Assembly (NCBI RefSeq): GCF_900129125.1
Contig: NZ_FQVJ01000036.1
Location: 1-38,043, forward strand
DNA from: Acidocella aminolytica 101 = DSM 11237
GTDB taxonomy: Bacteria > Pseudomonadota > Alphaproteobacteria > Acetobacterales > Acetobacteraceae
DNA: 38,043 bases
Reading direction: 5' to 3'
The translations under genes were made by a program, and so were the position numbers. Under the pieces are notes generated by a model. That model ran no database searches, was not told where the DNA came from, and worked only from the letters and a program-made list of their open reading frames with translations. Shown one piece after another: positions 16,740-24,485 of the stretch; the first letter of the stretch is position 1, and each line of letters opens with the position of its first letter.

Positions 16740-17798
16740 CTATTGCGGACGGATACCAGCCCATGCGTTTTGCAACAGCATGCGGATAGCACTCCGCTCG
16801 ATGGGGCGAGGATTCCAATAGGGATTTTGAACGGCAAGATCGGTGGCCTGTTCGAGATCGGTCTCGGTCAGTCCGAAATCTTTCAGCGCCGATGGAGCAC
16901 CAATCGAAACCGCGAAATCATAAAGCCCGCCCCCAGCGGAGCTACCGAAAAGTTCGACCACGGGCGCCAGCTCTTCCGCCGACGCTTTGGCATTATAGGC
17001 TACCGAATGTGGCAAGATAACTGCGTGAGTTTCGGCATGCGGCAGGTCGAAGCTACCCCCTAGCGTATGGCAAAGTTTGTGGTGCAAAGCCATTCCAACC
17101 GTACCAAGGACTGTGCCGCAGAGCCACGAGCCATAAAGAGCGCAAGAGCGCGCGTCAATGTCAGTTGGTGACTCAACGATACGCGGCAATGCAATTTTGA
17201 GCGCCCTGATACCCTCGATCGCCTGGAGCGAAGAGATGGGATTGCGGTCCTGCGCATAAAGCGCTTCGACCGCATGTGCCATCGCATTCAGACCGCTGAC
17301 AACGCTCATCGCTATGGGTAGGCCAATCGTCAATTCCGGGTCGTAAATCACCGTCTCCGGCAGGATGCGCCGGTCACGCTTCGTGGTCTTCAACCCATCT
17401 TCGGTCTCACCAAGAATTGGTGTCACCTCCGATCCGGCATAAGTCGTAGCCACCACGACCTGCGGCACATCATTGCGCCAGGCAATCGCTTTGCCTAAGC
17501 CGATCGTTGAACCACCACCGAAGGATACCACGCAATCGGCATCGCAATTTATAAATGCAGCAAGCGCGTCCTTCGTAACGCCAACCGGCGTATGCATCAC
17601 CGCGCCGGCAAATATGCCTGCCGCCGCCATACCAATCTGCTCGGCAAGTCGCGCGGCTTCAATCTTCTGAAATGGCGTTGCCAAAATCAACGCCCGTTTG
17701 CGACCAAGCCGGGCTATTTCGTCTGCAACGTGTGTGACCGCCCCTCTACCGAAGACGATACGGCTTGGATTTACGTCATAACAAAAAGAGCGGATCAT
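16740..17798 (-). CDS. Maleylacetate reductase (iron-type alcohol dehydrogenase family)
   Basis: 352-residue NAD(P)H-dependent enzyme that reduces maleylacetate to 3-oxoadipate, the step after hydroxyquinol cleavage. The dinucleotide loop is VVSFGGGSTIGLGKAIA (91-106); the family phrase VATTYAGSEVTPILGET and the C-terminal GMALHHKLCHTLGGSFDLPH followed by AETHAVILPH are typical of the maleylacetate reductase group. Start at ATG 17798 with GGAAGAC upstream rather than the longer frame to 17816. It is 48 bases after the aldehyde dehydrogenase and 32 before the dioxygenase, so the three are one transcript. Confidence 0.93.
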   Translation of the reverse strand: MIRSFCYDVNPSRIVFGRGAVTHVADEIARLGRKRALILATPFQKIEAARLAEQIGMAAAGIFAGAVMHTPVGVTKDALAAFINCDADCVVSFGGGSTIGLGKAIAWRNDVPQVVVATTYAGSEVTPILGETEDGLKTTKRDRRILPETVIYDPELTIGLPIAMSVVSGLNAMAHAVEALYAQDRNPISSLQAIEGIRALKIALPRIVESPTDIDARSCALYGSWLCGTVLGTVGMALHHKLCHTLGGSFDLPHAETHAVILPHSVAYNAKASAEELAPVVELFGSSAGGGLYDFAVSIGAPSALKDFGLTETDLEQATDLAVQNPYWNPRPIERSAIRMLLQNAWAGIRPQ

Positions 17799-17846
17799 AC
17801 TGTCTTCCAACAACACTCTTGCAATCTGGACTCTCTAAGACTTCGC

Positions 17847-19361
17847 TTAACTATAGGCGACGCAGACTGCTTTCGTTTCAAGAAAGTTCTCGACTGCGCC
17901 TGTCCCATGTTCACGGCCGATCCCGGACTGCTTATATCCGCCAAACGGCATATTTTGGTCAGGTAGGTTATGACAATTCACCCACACAGTACCGGCTTGC
18001 AGGCGCGGGACATAGCGCATCACTTTATTGATATCGCGTGTCCAAAGAGAAGCGCTAAGGCCATAGCGCGTGTCGTTCGCCATCCGAATCGCATCCTCCG
18101 GATCTGTAAAAGGAGTGATCGTCGCGACGGGACCAAAGATCTCCTCCTGCATAATCGCCATGTCCTGCCGAACGTTGGTAAATAATTCTGGCGCGACATA
18201 AAATCCACGCCCCAGGTCCGCCTGCGAATTTCCAAGCAGAGGCGTTGCTCCTTGCTCTATGCCGCTCGCAATGCAGCCGCGCACATGCGCCTGGTGACGC
18301 GCTGAAACAACGGGATTGATCTGGTTCGCAGGATCAAGTCCAGAACCGATGCTGAGGCTCCGTGTGATATTTGCAATTATTTCAATAGCCCTGTCGTAAA
18401 TGCCTGATTGCACATAGAAACGAGCACCGGCACAACATGTTTGGCCTGAGTTGAAAAAGCTGCCAATTGCGGTGGTGACACCGAGGAGGTCAAGGTCCAT
18501 GTCATCGAATAGGATCATCGGCGCTTTCCCACCGAGTTCCAGCGTCACACGCTTCATGTCTCTCATCGCCTGCAGGCCGATCAGCTTCCCGGTCTCCGTG
18601 GACCCCGTGAAGGTGATCTTGTTCACGCCGGGATGCGCGACGAGCGGCGCCCCGGTCTTTTCGCCCAAACCAGTGACGACATTAACTACCCCGTCCGGGA
18701 AACCTGCCTCACGGCACAACTCGGCCAGACGCAGTGAGGTCAGTGGGGTCTCTTCCGCCGGTTTGAGAACGACCGTGCAACCAGCGGCGAGCGCGGGAGC
18801 GAGCTTCCATGCGGCCATGCAAAGCGGGAAGTTCCATGGCGTGATCGCAGCGACGACACCCACCGGCTCCTTTCGCGAGAAAGCCTGGTAGCTAGTGCCC
18901 GGCGGAATTGGAATCGAAACATCGAATGTCGAGCCCTCGATTTTCGTGGCCATCCCGGCCATATAGCGAAAATATTCAGCGGAAGAATTGGCCTCGATAA
19001 GGCGAGACAACATAATCGATTTGCCGTTGTTGAGCGTTTCGAGCTGGGCTAACTCCTCACCATTTTCTTCGATAAGATCGGCGAGTTTCAAGATCAGCCG
19101 CTGGCGCGCCGCTGGCAGCAGACGCGACCAGGGCCCCTCCAGCGCGGCGCGGGCGGCACACACAGCCTTGTCTATGTCGACAGCCGAACCTGCGGGAACA
19201 CGCGCCAGCATCTCGCCTGTAGCCGGGTTGAATATTTCATAATTATCCCCGTCTTCGGCTTCCACGCTTTGGCCGCCAATTAGCATTTTCGGGGCACTAA
19301 GAAAGCGGATGACCGCGTCATTCACGGTTTCAACGCGTGTATCAGGTGCTGCGATTCTCAT
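17847..19361 (-). CDS. NAD-dependent aldehyde dehydrogenase, phenylacetaldehyde-dehydrogenase-like
   Basis: 504-residue ALDH superfamily member. Asn177 (TPWNFPL), Lys200 (VVLKPAEETPL), Glu275 (RVTLELGGKAP) and nucleophile Cys309 (NSGQTCCAGAR) are all in place. The N-terminal text LSAPKMLIGGQSVEAEDGDN resembles arylacetaldehyde dehydrogenases (FeaB/StyD type), so oxidation of an arylacetaldehyde such as indole-3-acetaldehyde or 4-hydroxyphenylacetaldehyde is plausible; betaine-aldehyde-type enzymes are an alternative. Start at ATG 19361 with GGGGGA just upstream; the TTG at 19373 is less likely. First gene of the operon with maleylacetate reductase and hydroxyquinol dioxygenase, and divergent from the MarR gene. 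Confidence 0.9.
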   Translation of the reverse strand: MRIAAPDTRVETVNDAVIRFLSAPKMLIGGQSVEAEDGDNYEIFNPATGEMLARVPAGSAVDIDKAVCAARAALEGPWSRLLPAARQRLILKLADLIEENGEELAQLETLNNGKSIMLSRLIEANSSAEYFRYMAGMATKIEGSTFDVSIPIPPGTSYQAFSRKEPVGVVAAITPWNFPLCMAAWKLAPALAAGCTVVLKPAEETPLTSLRLAELCREAGFPDGVVNVVTGLGEKTGAPLVAHPGVNKITFTGSTETGKLIGLQAMRDMKRVTLELGGKAPMILFDDMDLDLLGVTTAIGSFFNSGQTCCAGARFYVQSGIYDRAIEIIANITRSLSIGSGLDPANQINPVVSARHQAHVRGCIASGIEQGATPLLGNSQADLGRGFYVAPELFTNVRQDMAIMQEEIFGPVATITPFTDPEDAIRMANDTRYGLSASLWTRDINKVMRYVPRLQAGTVWVNCHNLPDQNMPFGGYKQSGIGREHGTGAVENFLETKAVCVAYS

Positions 19362-19583
19362 AGGATCCCCCAATTTTTAGTGGCGCGGTTTGACGCCCAG
19401 CATATTGATTGTCTATTTCACGTTCTTTTTACTGTTAATGTCAACCTAATTTCTTCAGGTCAATACAGGCTATCCTTTCATAAAACATAGACTTGCCAAA
19501 GCGGCTTTGCCTGTTGGAAAAAGGGGCATAAAATTTTGAGACTCTTAACGCTACCCTCGACAGCTACAAGCCGAAAGCCCGCC
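19362..19583. promoter_or_regulatory. Divergent promoter region between aldehyde dehydrogenase and MarR regulator
   Basis: About 220 AT-rich bases. TTTCACGT at 19416-19423 repeats one half of the perfect palindrome TTTCACGTGAAA found in the iacA/iacI promoter (26067-26078), which would fit a common MarR-type operator. No gene is visible inside. Confidence 0.4.
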
Positions 19584-20072
19584 ATGCCACCTAGAAGTAC
19601 GACTCTCGCAACCATATCGAAAGAACTCCTTTCCACGCCAGTCAGATACATGAAGCGCAACTGGCCTTTCTACTGGATTTCCCAGGTCAATGGCCGCTAC
19701 GTCCAGGTGCTGGAGAGGCGTTTGAAGCCAATTGGACTGGATATGCCTCGCTGGCGGGTGCTAATGTCACTATATGAGGACGGCTATCTCAGTGTCTCCG
19801 AAATTGCCGAATTCAGCGTCCTAAAACTGAATACGACCACCAAAATCGTGCAACGCATGATTGCCGATGGCCTGGTTACAACCCGCCAGGGTGTTGCCGA
19901 TGGCCGCGTAACCGAAGTAACGCTGACCAAGGCTGGCGAGAAGCTCCGGCACCATGCTTTGGCTGAAGCAGAGAAAATCCTAACCAGCAGCTTCGTTAAC
20001 ATCACACCGGAGGAGTTGACGACACTGAACACCTTACTTGAAAAAGTATTCATTCAGCTCGCCGGTGCCTAA
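19584..20072 (+). CDS. iacR: MarR-family regulator, probable IacR
   Basis: 162-residue winged-helix repressor. Dimerisation helices at both ends (YMKRNWPFYWISQVNGRYVQ and the C-terminal TTLNTLLEKVFIQLAG) flank the DNA-binding part: LSVSEIAEFSVLKLNTTTKI (recognition helix) and the wing VADGRVTEVTLTKAGEKL. Known iac clusters are controlled by a MarR protein released by indole-3-acetate. The frame is open to a TTG at 19536; ATG at 19584 gives a family-like start. Its stop overlaps the iacG stop tail-to-tail by three bases, and it diverges from the aldehyde dehydrogenase operon, so it could control both. The name rests on neighbourhood more than sequence. Confidence 0.75.
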   Translation: MPPRSTTLATISKELLSTPVRYMKRNWPFYWISQVNGRYVQVLERRLKPIGLDMPRWRVLMSLYEDGYLSVSEIAEFSVLKLNTTTKIVQRMIADGLVTTRQGVADGRVTEVTLTKAGEKLRHHALAEAEKILTSSFVNITPEELTTLNTLLEKVFIQLAGA

Positions 20073-20563
20073 CCCGGCGGCGGCAGCCGGTGATAGGTCC
20101 TTCCAAACCAAACAAGGCCGTCGTCCGCATTGCCGTTTAACGTCACATCTACCTCGCAGATAAATACTGAATGGGTACCGCGGTTCAAGCGATCGACAAT
20201 CCGACAGTCAAAGGCGGCGAGTGCATTTGCCAGCACCGGGGCGCCTGTTATGGCGTGCTCCCAAGTACCATACGCAAAACGATCGTCCTCACTAAACCGC
20301 GCAAATCGGCCGGACAGCTCCTCGTGCTCTCCAGTGAGTACATTGACACATAGCACGCCGTTCTCGACGAACATGTCATGCGACTTAGTACGTTGATTGA
20401 CGCAAACCAGCAGCGTCGGCGGGCTATCGGTAACTGAGCAGACTGCGGTCGCGGTCATACCATGTCGCCCCGCCTGGCCATCTGTCGTAATAAGATTCAC
20501 GGCTGCGCCAAGGCGGCTCATTCCTTCCCTGAATGCAGCTTGAGCCGGGATAACTTCAGACAT
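20069..20563 (-). CDS. iacG: Flavin reductase, IacG
   Basis: 164-residue FMN/FAD reductase-domain protein (HpaC/flavin reductase-like). FREGMSRLGAAVNLITTDGQ, GMTATAVCSVTDSPPTLLVC and NVLTGEHEELSGRFA are the standard flavin-binding phrases. It would use NAD(P)H to supply reduced flavin to IacA, which lacks its own reductase. The ATG at 20563 lies inside the end of iacF (8-base overlap), a sign of translational coupling. Last gene of the iacA-G run. Confidence 0.87.
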   Translation of the reverse strand: MSEVIPAQAAFREGMSRLGAAVNLITTDGQAGRHGMTATAVCSVTDSPPTLLVCVNQRTKSHDMFVENGVLCVNVLTGEHEELSGRFARFSEDDRFAYGTWEHAITGAPVLANALAAFDCRIVDRLNRGTHSVFICEVDVTLNGNADDGLVWFGRTYHRLPPPG

Positions 20564-21530
20564 CGAGCACCAGCCTCGCGCCGATGGCGCGTGAGCAGCA
20601 GGTGCATATGTCCTCGTTGGTCTCCCGTTCCTCATCCGTGAGGAATTTATCACGGTGATCGGGAATACCCTGCAGCACAGAGGTAAGGCAGGTGCCACAC
20701 ACCCCTTCCTCGCACTTCACTGGAATTTTTACACCAACCCGTGCCAACGCCCTAGCGATGGTGTCCTTCGGGCCGACAGTAACGGTCACACCGGACTCAC
20801 GCGCCTCGACCTCAAAACTGTCGCCCGAGCTGTCAATCTTCGCTGAAAAATACTCGCGGTGAATGGTAGCCGGCGGGTAGCCGCACGCCTCAGCGCAGGA
20901 AATAACCCAATCCATGAAACCCGATGGGCCGCAGACATAGATATGCGTCGCTCCATCAGGGGGCGGCAAATCGCGCGCGAGATCGAGACGCTGCTCTTGC
21001 GGACCATCATCATGATGGAGCCGTACATGCCTGCTGAAGGGAGCGGTCTCAAGATCGGCACGGAAAGCCGTACCAGCCGCAGTGCGCGTGCAATAATGCA
21101 AGGTAAACTCCGAGCCCAAGGCGTGCAGCCTCTTTGCCATGGACAGCATGGGCGTGATGCCGATTCCACCACCAAACAGCAAGGTGTGCTCGGCTGTCTC
21201 ATCCAGCGGGAAATGGTTCCGCGGTCCTTCGGCCGTGAGCATCGTCCCGACGCGTACGCGTTCATGCAGGGCTATGGACCCGCCCCTGCTTGACGGGTCT
21301 TTTAGGATACCGATTTCATATTGCTCGGTGTCGGCAGGGTCGCTACAAAGCGAGTATTGCCGCCAAACGGCGGATTCTTCCCCTGGAACCTGAACATCGA
21401 TATGGGCGCCAGCTGCGAATTGCGGCAACGGCATACCATCTGCCGAAGCCAAGCGTAGGCGCATGATATTGCCCGCGTCGTCCTGGCGATCACGCACCAT
21501 GAGAACAATCCCCCTAGCGTCTGCGTTCAT
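20556..21530 (-). CDS. iacF: Oxygenase reductase with C-terminal [2Fe-2S] ferredoxin domain, IacF
   Basis: 325-residue phthalate-dioxygenase-reductase/VanB type protein that passes electrons from NAD(P)H to the Rieske oxygenase IacCD. Order: FMN/FAD-binding barrel (RQYSLCSDPAD at about 55-65), NAD domain (TLLFGGGIGITPMLSMAK and IYVCGPSGFMDW), then a plant-type ferredoxin with the cluster cysteines in VKCEEGVCGTCLTSVLQG and the fourth in NEDICTCCSRA. Start at ATG 21530 because GAGGAAT precedes it; the ATG at 21542 overlaps the SDR stop and lacks a site. Eight-base gap from iacE. Confidence 0.88.
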   Translation of the reverse strand: MNADARGIVLMVRDRQDDAGNIMRLRLASADGMPLPQFAAGAHIDVQVPGEESAVWRQYSLCSDPADTEQYEIGILKDPSSRGGSIALHERVRVGTMLTAEGPRNHFPLDETAEHTLLFGGGIGITPMLSMAKRLHALGSEFTLHYCTRTAAGTAFRADLETAPFSRHVRLHHDDGPQEQRLDLARDLPPPDGATHIYVCGPSGFMDWVISCAEACGYPPATIHREYFSAKIDSSGDSFEVEARESGVTVTVGPKDTIARALARVGVKIPVKCEEGVCGTCLTSVLQGIPDHRDKFLTDEERETNEDICTCCSRAIGARLVLDV

Positions 21531-21538
21531 CTCATTCC

Positions 21539-22297
21539 TCATCGCATATAAATCCCGCCATTCACGTCCCAGCATGCCCCAGTGACAAAGCCAGCTGAGG
21601 GCGCGGCGAGCATCACCACCAGGGAAGCTACAAAATCGGGATCCCCGAGATGCCCGACAGGTATGTTGGCCAGCGTGGCCGCCAGTTTGTCCCCTGTAAG
21701 AACGGAGCGCACCATGGGGGTATCCATGGGACCCGGCGCGATGGCGTTCACGGTAACCCCAAACGGGGCCAAGTCACGAGCAAAGACCTTGGTTAACGTA
21801 AGGATTGCGCCCTTGGACGCTGCATAATGCGCCCCCGTCGCCGTTCCGCCATTCTGCCCTGCAAGTGAAGCAAGGTTGATGATCCTTCCATAGCCGCGCG
21901 CTTTGAAATGCCGACCGAAAATCTGGCTACCTGCAAAGGTACCGCCAGCATTCACTGCCATGATGGCGTTGAAATCCTCCGGCGTGATTTCAAGCACTGG
22001 TTGCACAGCGGTGCGCGCGGCGTTATTCACCAGCACCTCAGCTGAGCCCCAACGGCTGATGATTCTATCCAGAACATGCTGGAAATGCTCCGGCTTGGAG
22101 ACATCCAGCGTAGCGGTTACAGCCGTTTCGCCAGAAAGATCAAGCTCGGCCGCCAACGCCTCTGCTGCGGAACTATCAATGTCGCCGACCACGACGCGGA
22201 AACCAGCCTTGTGCAATGCCCTCGCCGCCGCCGCGCCAAAACCTCCGCCGCCGCCAGTTATGACGGCTGTTTGAATCTGATCAGGTGCCGGCATCAT
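21539..22297 (-). CDS. iacE: Short-chain dehydrogenase/reductase, IacE
   Basis: 252-residue SDR. Cofactor loop AVITGGGGGFGAAAARAL (11-28), Asp39 after strand 2 (VVVGDID), VNNAA at 90-94, and the catalytic triad Ser144, Tyr158, Lys162 (NLASLAGQ...HYAASK). In characterised iac systems IacE converts 2-oxoindole-3-acetate to dioxindole-3-acetate. The Asp suggests NAD rather than NADP. Its ATG shares one base with the stop of iacD (TGATG), so translation is coupled. Identity as IacE comes from place in the cluster plus SDR family. Confidence 0.85.
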   Translation of the reverse strand: MMPAPDQIQTAVITGGGGGFGAAAARALHKAGFRVVVGDIDSSAAEALAAELDLSGETAVTATLDVSKPEHFQHVLDRIISRWGSAEVLVNNAARTAVQPVLEITPEDFNAIMAVNAGGTFAGSQIFGRHFKARGYGRIINLASLAGQNGGTATGAHYAASKGAILTLTKVFARDLAPFGVTVNAIAPGPMDTPMVRSVLTGDKLAATLANIPVGHLGDPDFVASLVVMLAAPSAGFVTGACWDVNGGIYMR

Positions 22298-22791
22298 CAG
22301 AACAAATAGCTGATCGAGGTGAGAATCCCATCGGAATTCAACAGCCGGACAATCTTATCCCGGATGAGAAACCCATCCCCCGCGCGCGAAAGAACGTAAG
22401 TGACATTTGCCGCGAAAAGCCGTTGGCGGCCAAACTTGTCCTCGACTAAATGCTGCGCGCAGCGCACCTGCACCTCTCGATCGTCCTCTGCAGAGATCAC
22501 AAAACGCGATAAAGTGCGAACAGTCTGCGCCGGCGGCGCAGACGAGATAGAGAAACCCGCCTTGAAGCGATCGATGCGCATGCGCCGCATCGCTGCATTA
22601 TCGTAGGCGAGGTTCAGAACATTCTGATAGTCCTCAATATCACCGATGGGCAGAATATAATGCCCGTCCTGCGTCCAGAGCGTCAGCCAAGCATCATAAT
22701 CCTTCCGGTCCAGTAGATCGGCCTCGACCCAGATGAATTGCGTCACGCGCTGCAACAGGGCTGTCTGTTCCAAGCTTGTCAACTTACTCAT
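22297..22791 (-). CDS. iacD: Aromatic-ring-hydroxylating dioxygenase small (beta) subunit, IacD
   Basis: 164-residue NTF2-fold beta subunit of a Rieske oxygenase, structural partner of IacC. FIWVEADLLDRKDYDAWLTL and WTQDGHYILPIGD are the typical N-terminal pattern, TVRTLSRFVISAEDDREVQV the sheet region, and it ends with the ILTSISYLF hydrophobic tail usual for this family. Start overlaps the alpha-subunit stop (ATGA). The longer frame to 22812 lies within iacC and is not used. Confidence 0.9.
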   Translation of the reverse strand: MSKLTSLEQTALLQRVTQFIWVEADLLDRKDYDAWLTLWTQDGHYILPIGDIEDYQNVLNLAYDNAAMRRMRIDRFKAGFSISSAPPAQTVRTLSRFVISAEDDREVQVRCAQHLVEDKFGRQRLFAANVTYVLSRAGDGFLIRDKIVRLLNSDGILTSISYLF

Positions 22792-24041
22792 GCGCTCATC
22801 ATCCTCTTCCACATCTTGTAGGCAGCACGCATTCCTGTTTCGGCGCTCACATGTCCGCGCGGACCGTCAGTTCCCTGCTCATCGCCCCCCCGGTTGACCA
22901 GAATCTCCTGTTGTTCCAGCCCCGCTGCGCCACGCTGGACACGCTCCCAGACTTCCGAATCATCCGGACTACCGAACCCCAGCGGGCCCTGGAAATGCTC
23001 ATGCAGCCTCAGCCGCATGCGATTGGCAGCAGCCGGGCCACCCTTCATACCGATCGCAATATGGCGAATCGCTGTCTCGTTCACGCGTACCGGACGCAAA
23101 ACCCGGAAAAACGCCATCGAACAGGCGACATTTGGAAATAGATTCAGATTGAAGCCACTCCCGCCAACGGCACGCACAATGCGACGCACTTGGTCCTCGC
23201 CATGTTCCTTGCGTAACTCCTCGGCCAATTGTTGAAACCTCTCAGGGATTGGCGCGTCGAGATTCGCTTCCAGATCAACTAATTCGGGGATCATTACCAT
23301 CACTGAGTGACCGTTACCAAGGTCTTCGACAAATCCCGCGCCATCCATAAAGGTAAAGGTCTTCTCCGCCTCCTTATCGAGCGATTGCAAGAAGGATTTA
23401 TGCACGATCGGGAAATGATAGGCATCCGTTGTATTTTCTAGCTGGATTTTCCAGTTACCAGGGAAGCTGAATTGATGCTCACCTAACGTAGTGACGGGAT
23501 ATCCCCCACCTTGCTTCATGAACAGATCAATCCACTTCTTCGCAGGCCCTAAAAAGTCGTCCAGTGGCTCGGCTGCCTCGTTGAATGTGGCGAAGATCAT
23601 GCCTCGGTAACTTTCAGACCTAAGCGACTTCATCCCGTACTTCGATTTGTCAAAATCCTCGCCATACTCTTCAGGCTGGGGCAAAGCGCGCAAACTCCCA
23701 TCCAGCGCGTATCCCCAACCGTGATAGGGGCATTGGAAAGAGGAGGTTTTCCCCTGCTTCACTTCGCATACGGTCGCAGCGCGATGGCGACAGCGATTCG
23801 CCAATACGTTGATGTCGCCCTTGCGGTCGCGCACAACGATGACCGACTGAGGACCAACCCAGGAGAGCTTGAATGAACCTTTTTCCGGGACCTCCGAATC
23901 GTGAGCAACCCACACCCAGGTCCGGGCAAAAATCTTTTCCATCTCTTCGTTGAAAATTGATTGATCTTCGTACATCGTCGACTTGATGCGGTCGCCAGAG
24001 AACAAAGTCTCCGGCGCGATTGGATGAGGATAATCAAGCAT
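22788..24041 (-). CDS. iacC: Rieske non-heme iron dioxygenase large (alpha) subunit, IacC
   Basis: 417-residue oxygenase component. Rieske [2Fe-2S] ligands Cys84, His86, Cys104, His107 (NRCRHRAATV...FQCPYHGWG). Mononuclear iron: bridging Asp206 and ligands His209 and His214 (ENTTDAYHFPIVHKSFL), with the third carboxylate probably in GSPDDSEVWERV near residue 370. With IacD and IacF it is thought to act on dioxindole-3-acetate on the way to catechol. RBS AAGGAG is 9 bases before the ATG. All metal ligands are intact. Assignment to iac rather than anthranilate or benzoate oxygenases is from the linked IacA/E/G/R set. Confidence 0.9.
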   Translation of the reverse strand: MLDYPHPIAPETLFSGDRIKSTMYEDQSIFNEEMEKIFARTWVWVAHDSEVPEKGSFKLSWVGPQSVIVVRDRKGDINVLANRCRHRAATVCEVKQGKTSSFQCPYHGWGYALDGSLRALPQPEEYGEDFDKSKYGMKSLRSESYRGMIFATFNEAAEPLDDFLGPAKKWIDLFMKQGGGYPVTTLGEHQFSFPGNWKIQLENTTDAYHFPIVHKSFLQSLDKEAEKTFTFMDGAGFVEDLGNGHSVMVMIPELVDLEANLDAPIPERFQQLAEELRKEHGEDQVRRIVRAVGGSGFNLNLFPNVACSMAFFRVLRPVRVNETAIRHIAIGMKGGPAAANRMRLRLHEHFQGPLGFGSPDDSEVWERVQRGAAGLEQQEILVNRGGDEQGTDGPRGHVSAETGMRAAYKMWKRMMSA

Positions 24042-24089
24042 GTGAGGAAACTCCTTGCGCCGCCAATGCAGCGGATGGCTTGGTGACTC

Positions 24090-24449
24090 TTACAGATTCG
24101 GGATTTCCAGAGCGCGGCCCATGCGCGCCTCAATCCGCATATAACGCCACAGCCTGTGCTCGCCGACTTCAATGGTCCGGAAGAGGTTACAGGCGGCCTT
24201 TACGGTTTCCCTATCGGGACAGTCAGCCAGCAGGTAACATGTGAACGGGAAACCTGCAGGAGAGGTTCCCACCATCGTTTCGTCGTCGTCCAGCGTGCCT
24301 AGAACCGTAACGCCGGGAAGCTTGGAAACATTCGACATGAAGCTGGCGAAACCCGTCCATACCTTGCCGATTTCTTCAAAGGGCAAATCGAAGAAATTCT
24401 GAAGGACAGCAACACAAAATAATGTCCGGATGGGTTTGACGTTTGTCAT
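24090..24449 (-). CDS. iacB: Small conserved protein of iac clusters, IacB
   Basis: 119-residue protein with no motif that I can assign to a reaction; the beta-alpha pattern (RTLFCVAVLQNFFDLPFEEI, PFTCYLLADCPDRETVKAAC, RTIEVGEHRLWRYMRIEAR) looks like a ferredoxin-like dimeric alpha/beta-barrel. In iac operons a protein of this size follows iacA; published in-vitro work with another IacB found it dispensable for the IacE step. AGGAG stands 6 bases upstream of its ATG. Gap of 36 bases from iacA and 48 to iacC, so same transcript. Function unknown. Confidence 0.75.
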   Translation of the reverse strand: MTNVKPIRTLFCVAVLQNFFDLPFEEIGKVWTGFASFMSNVSKLPGVTVLGTLDDDETMVGTSPAGFPFTCYLLADCPDRETVKAACNLFRTIEVGEHRLWRYMRIEARMGRALEIPNL

Positions 24450-24485
24450 TTTTAACTCCTAATTCATAAGCTGGCTGTGCTGTGA

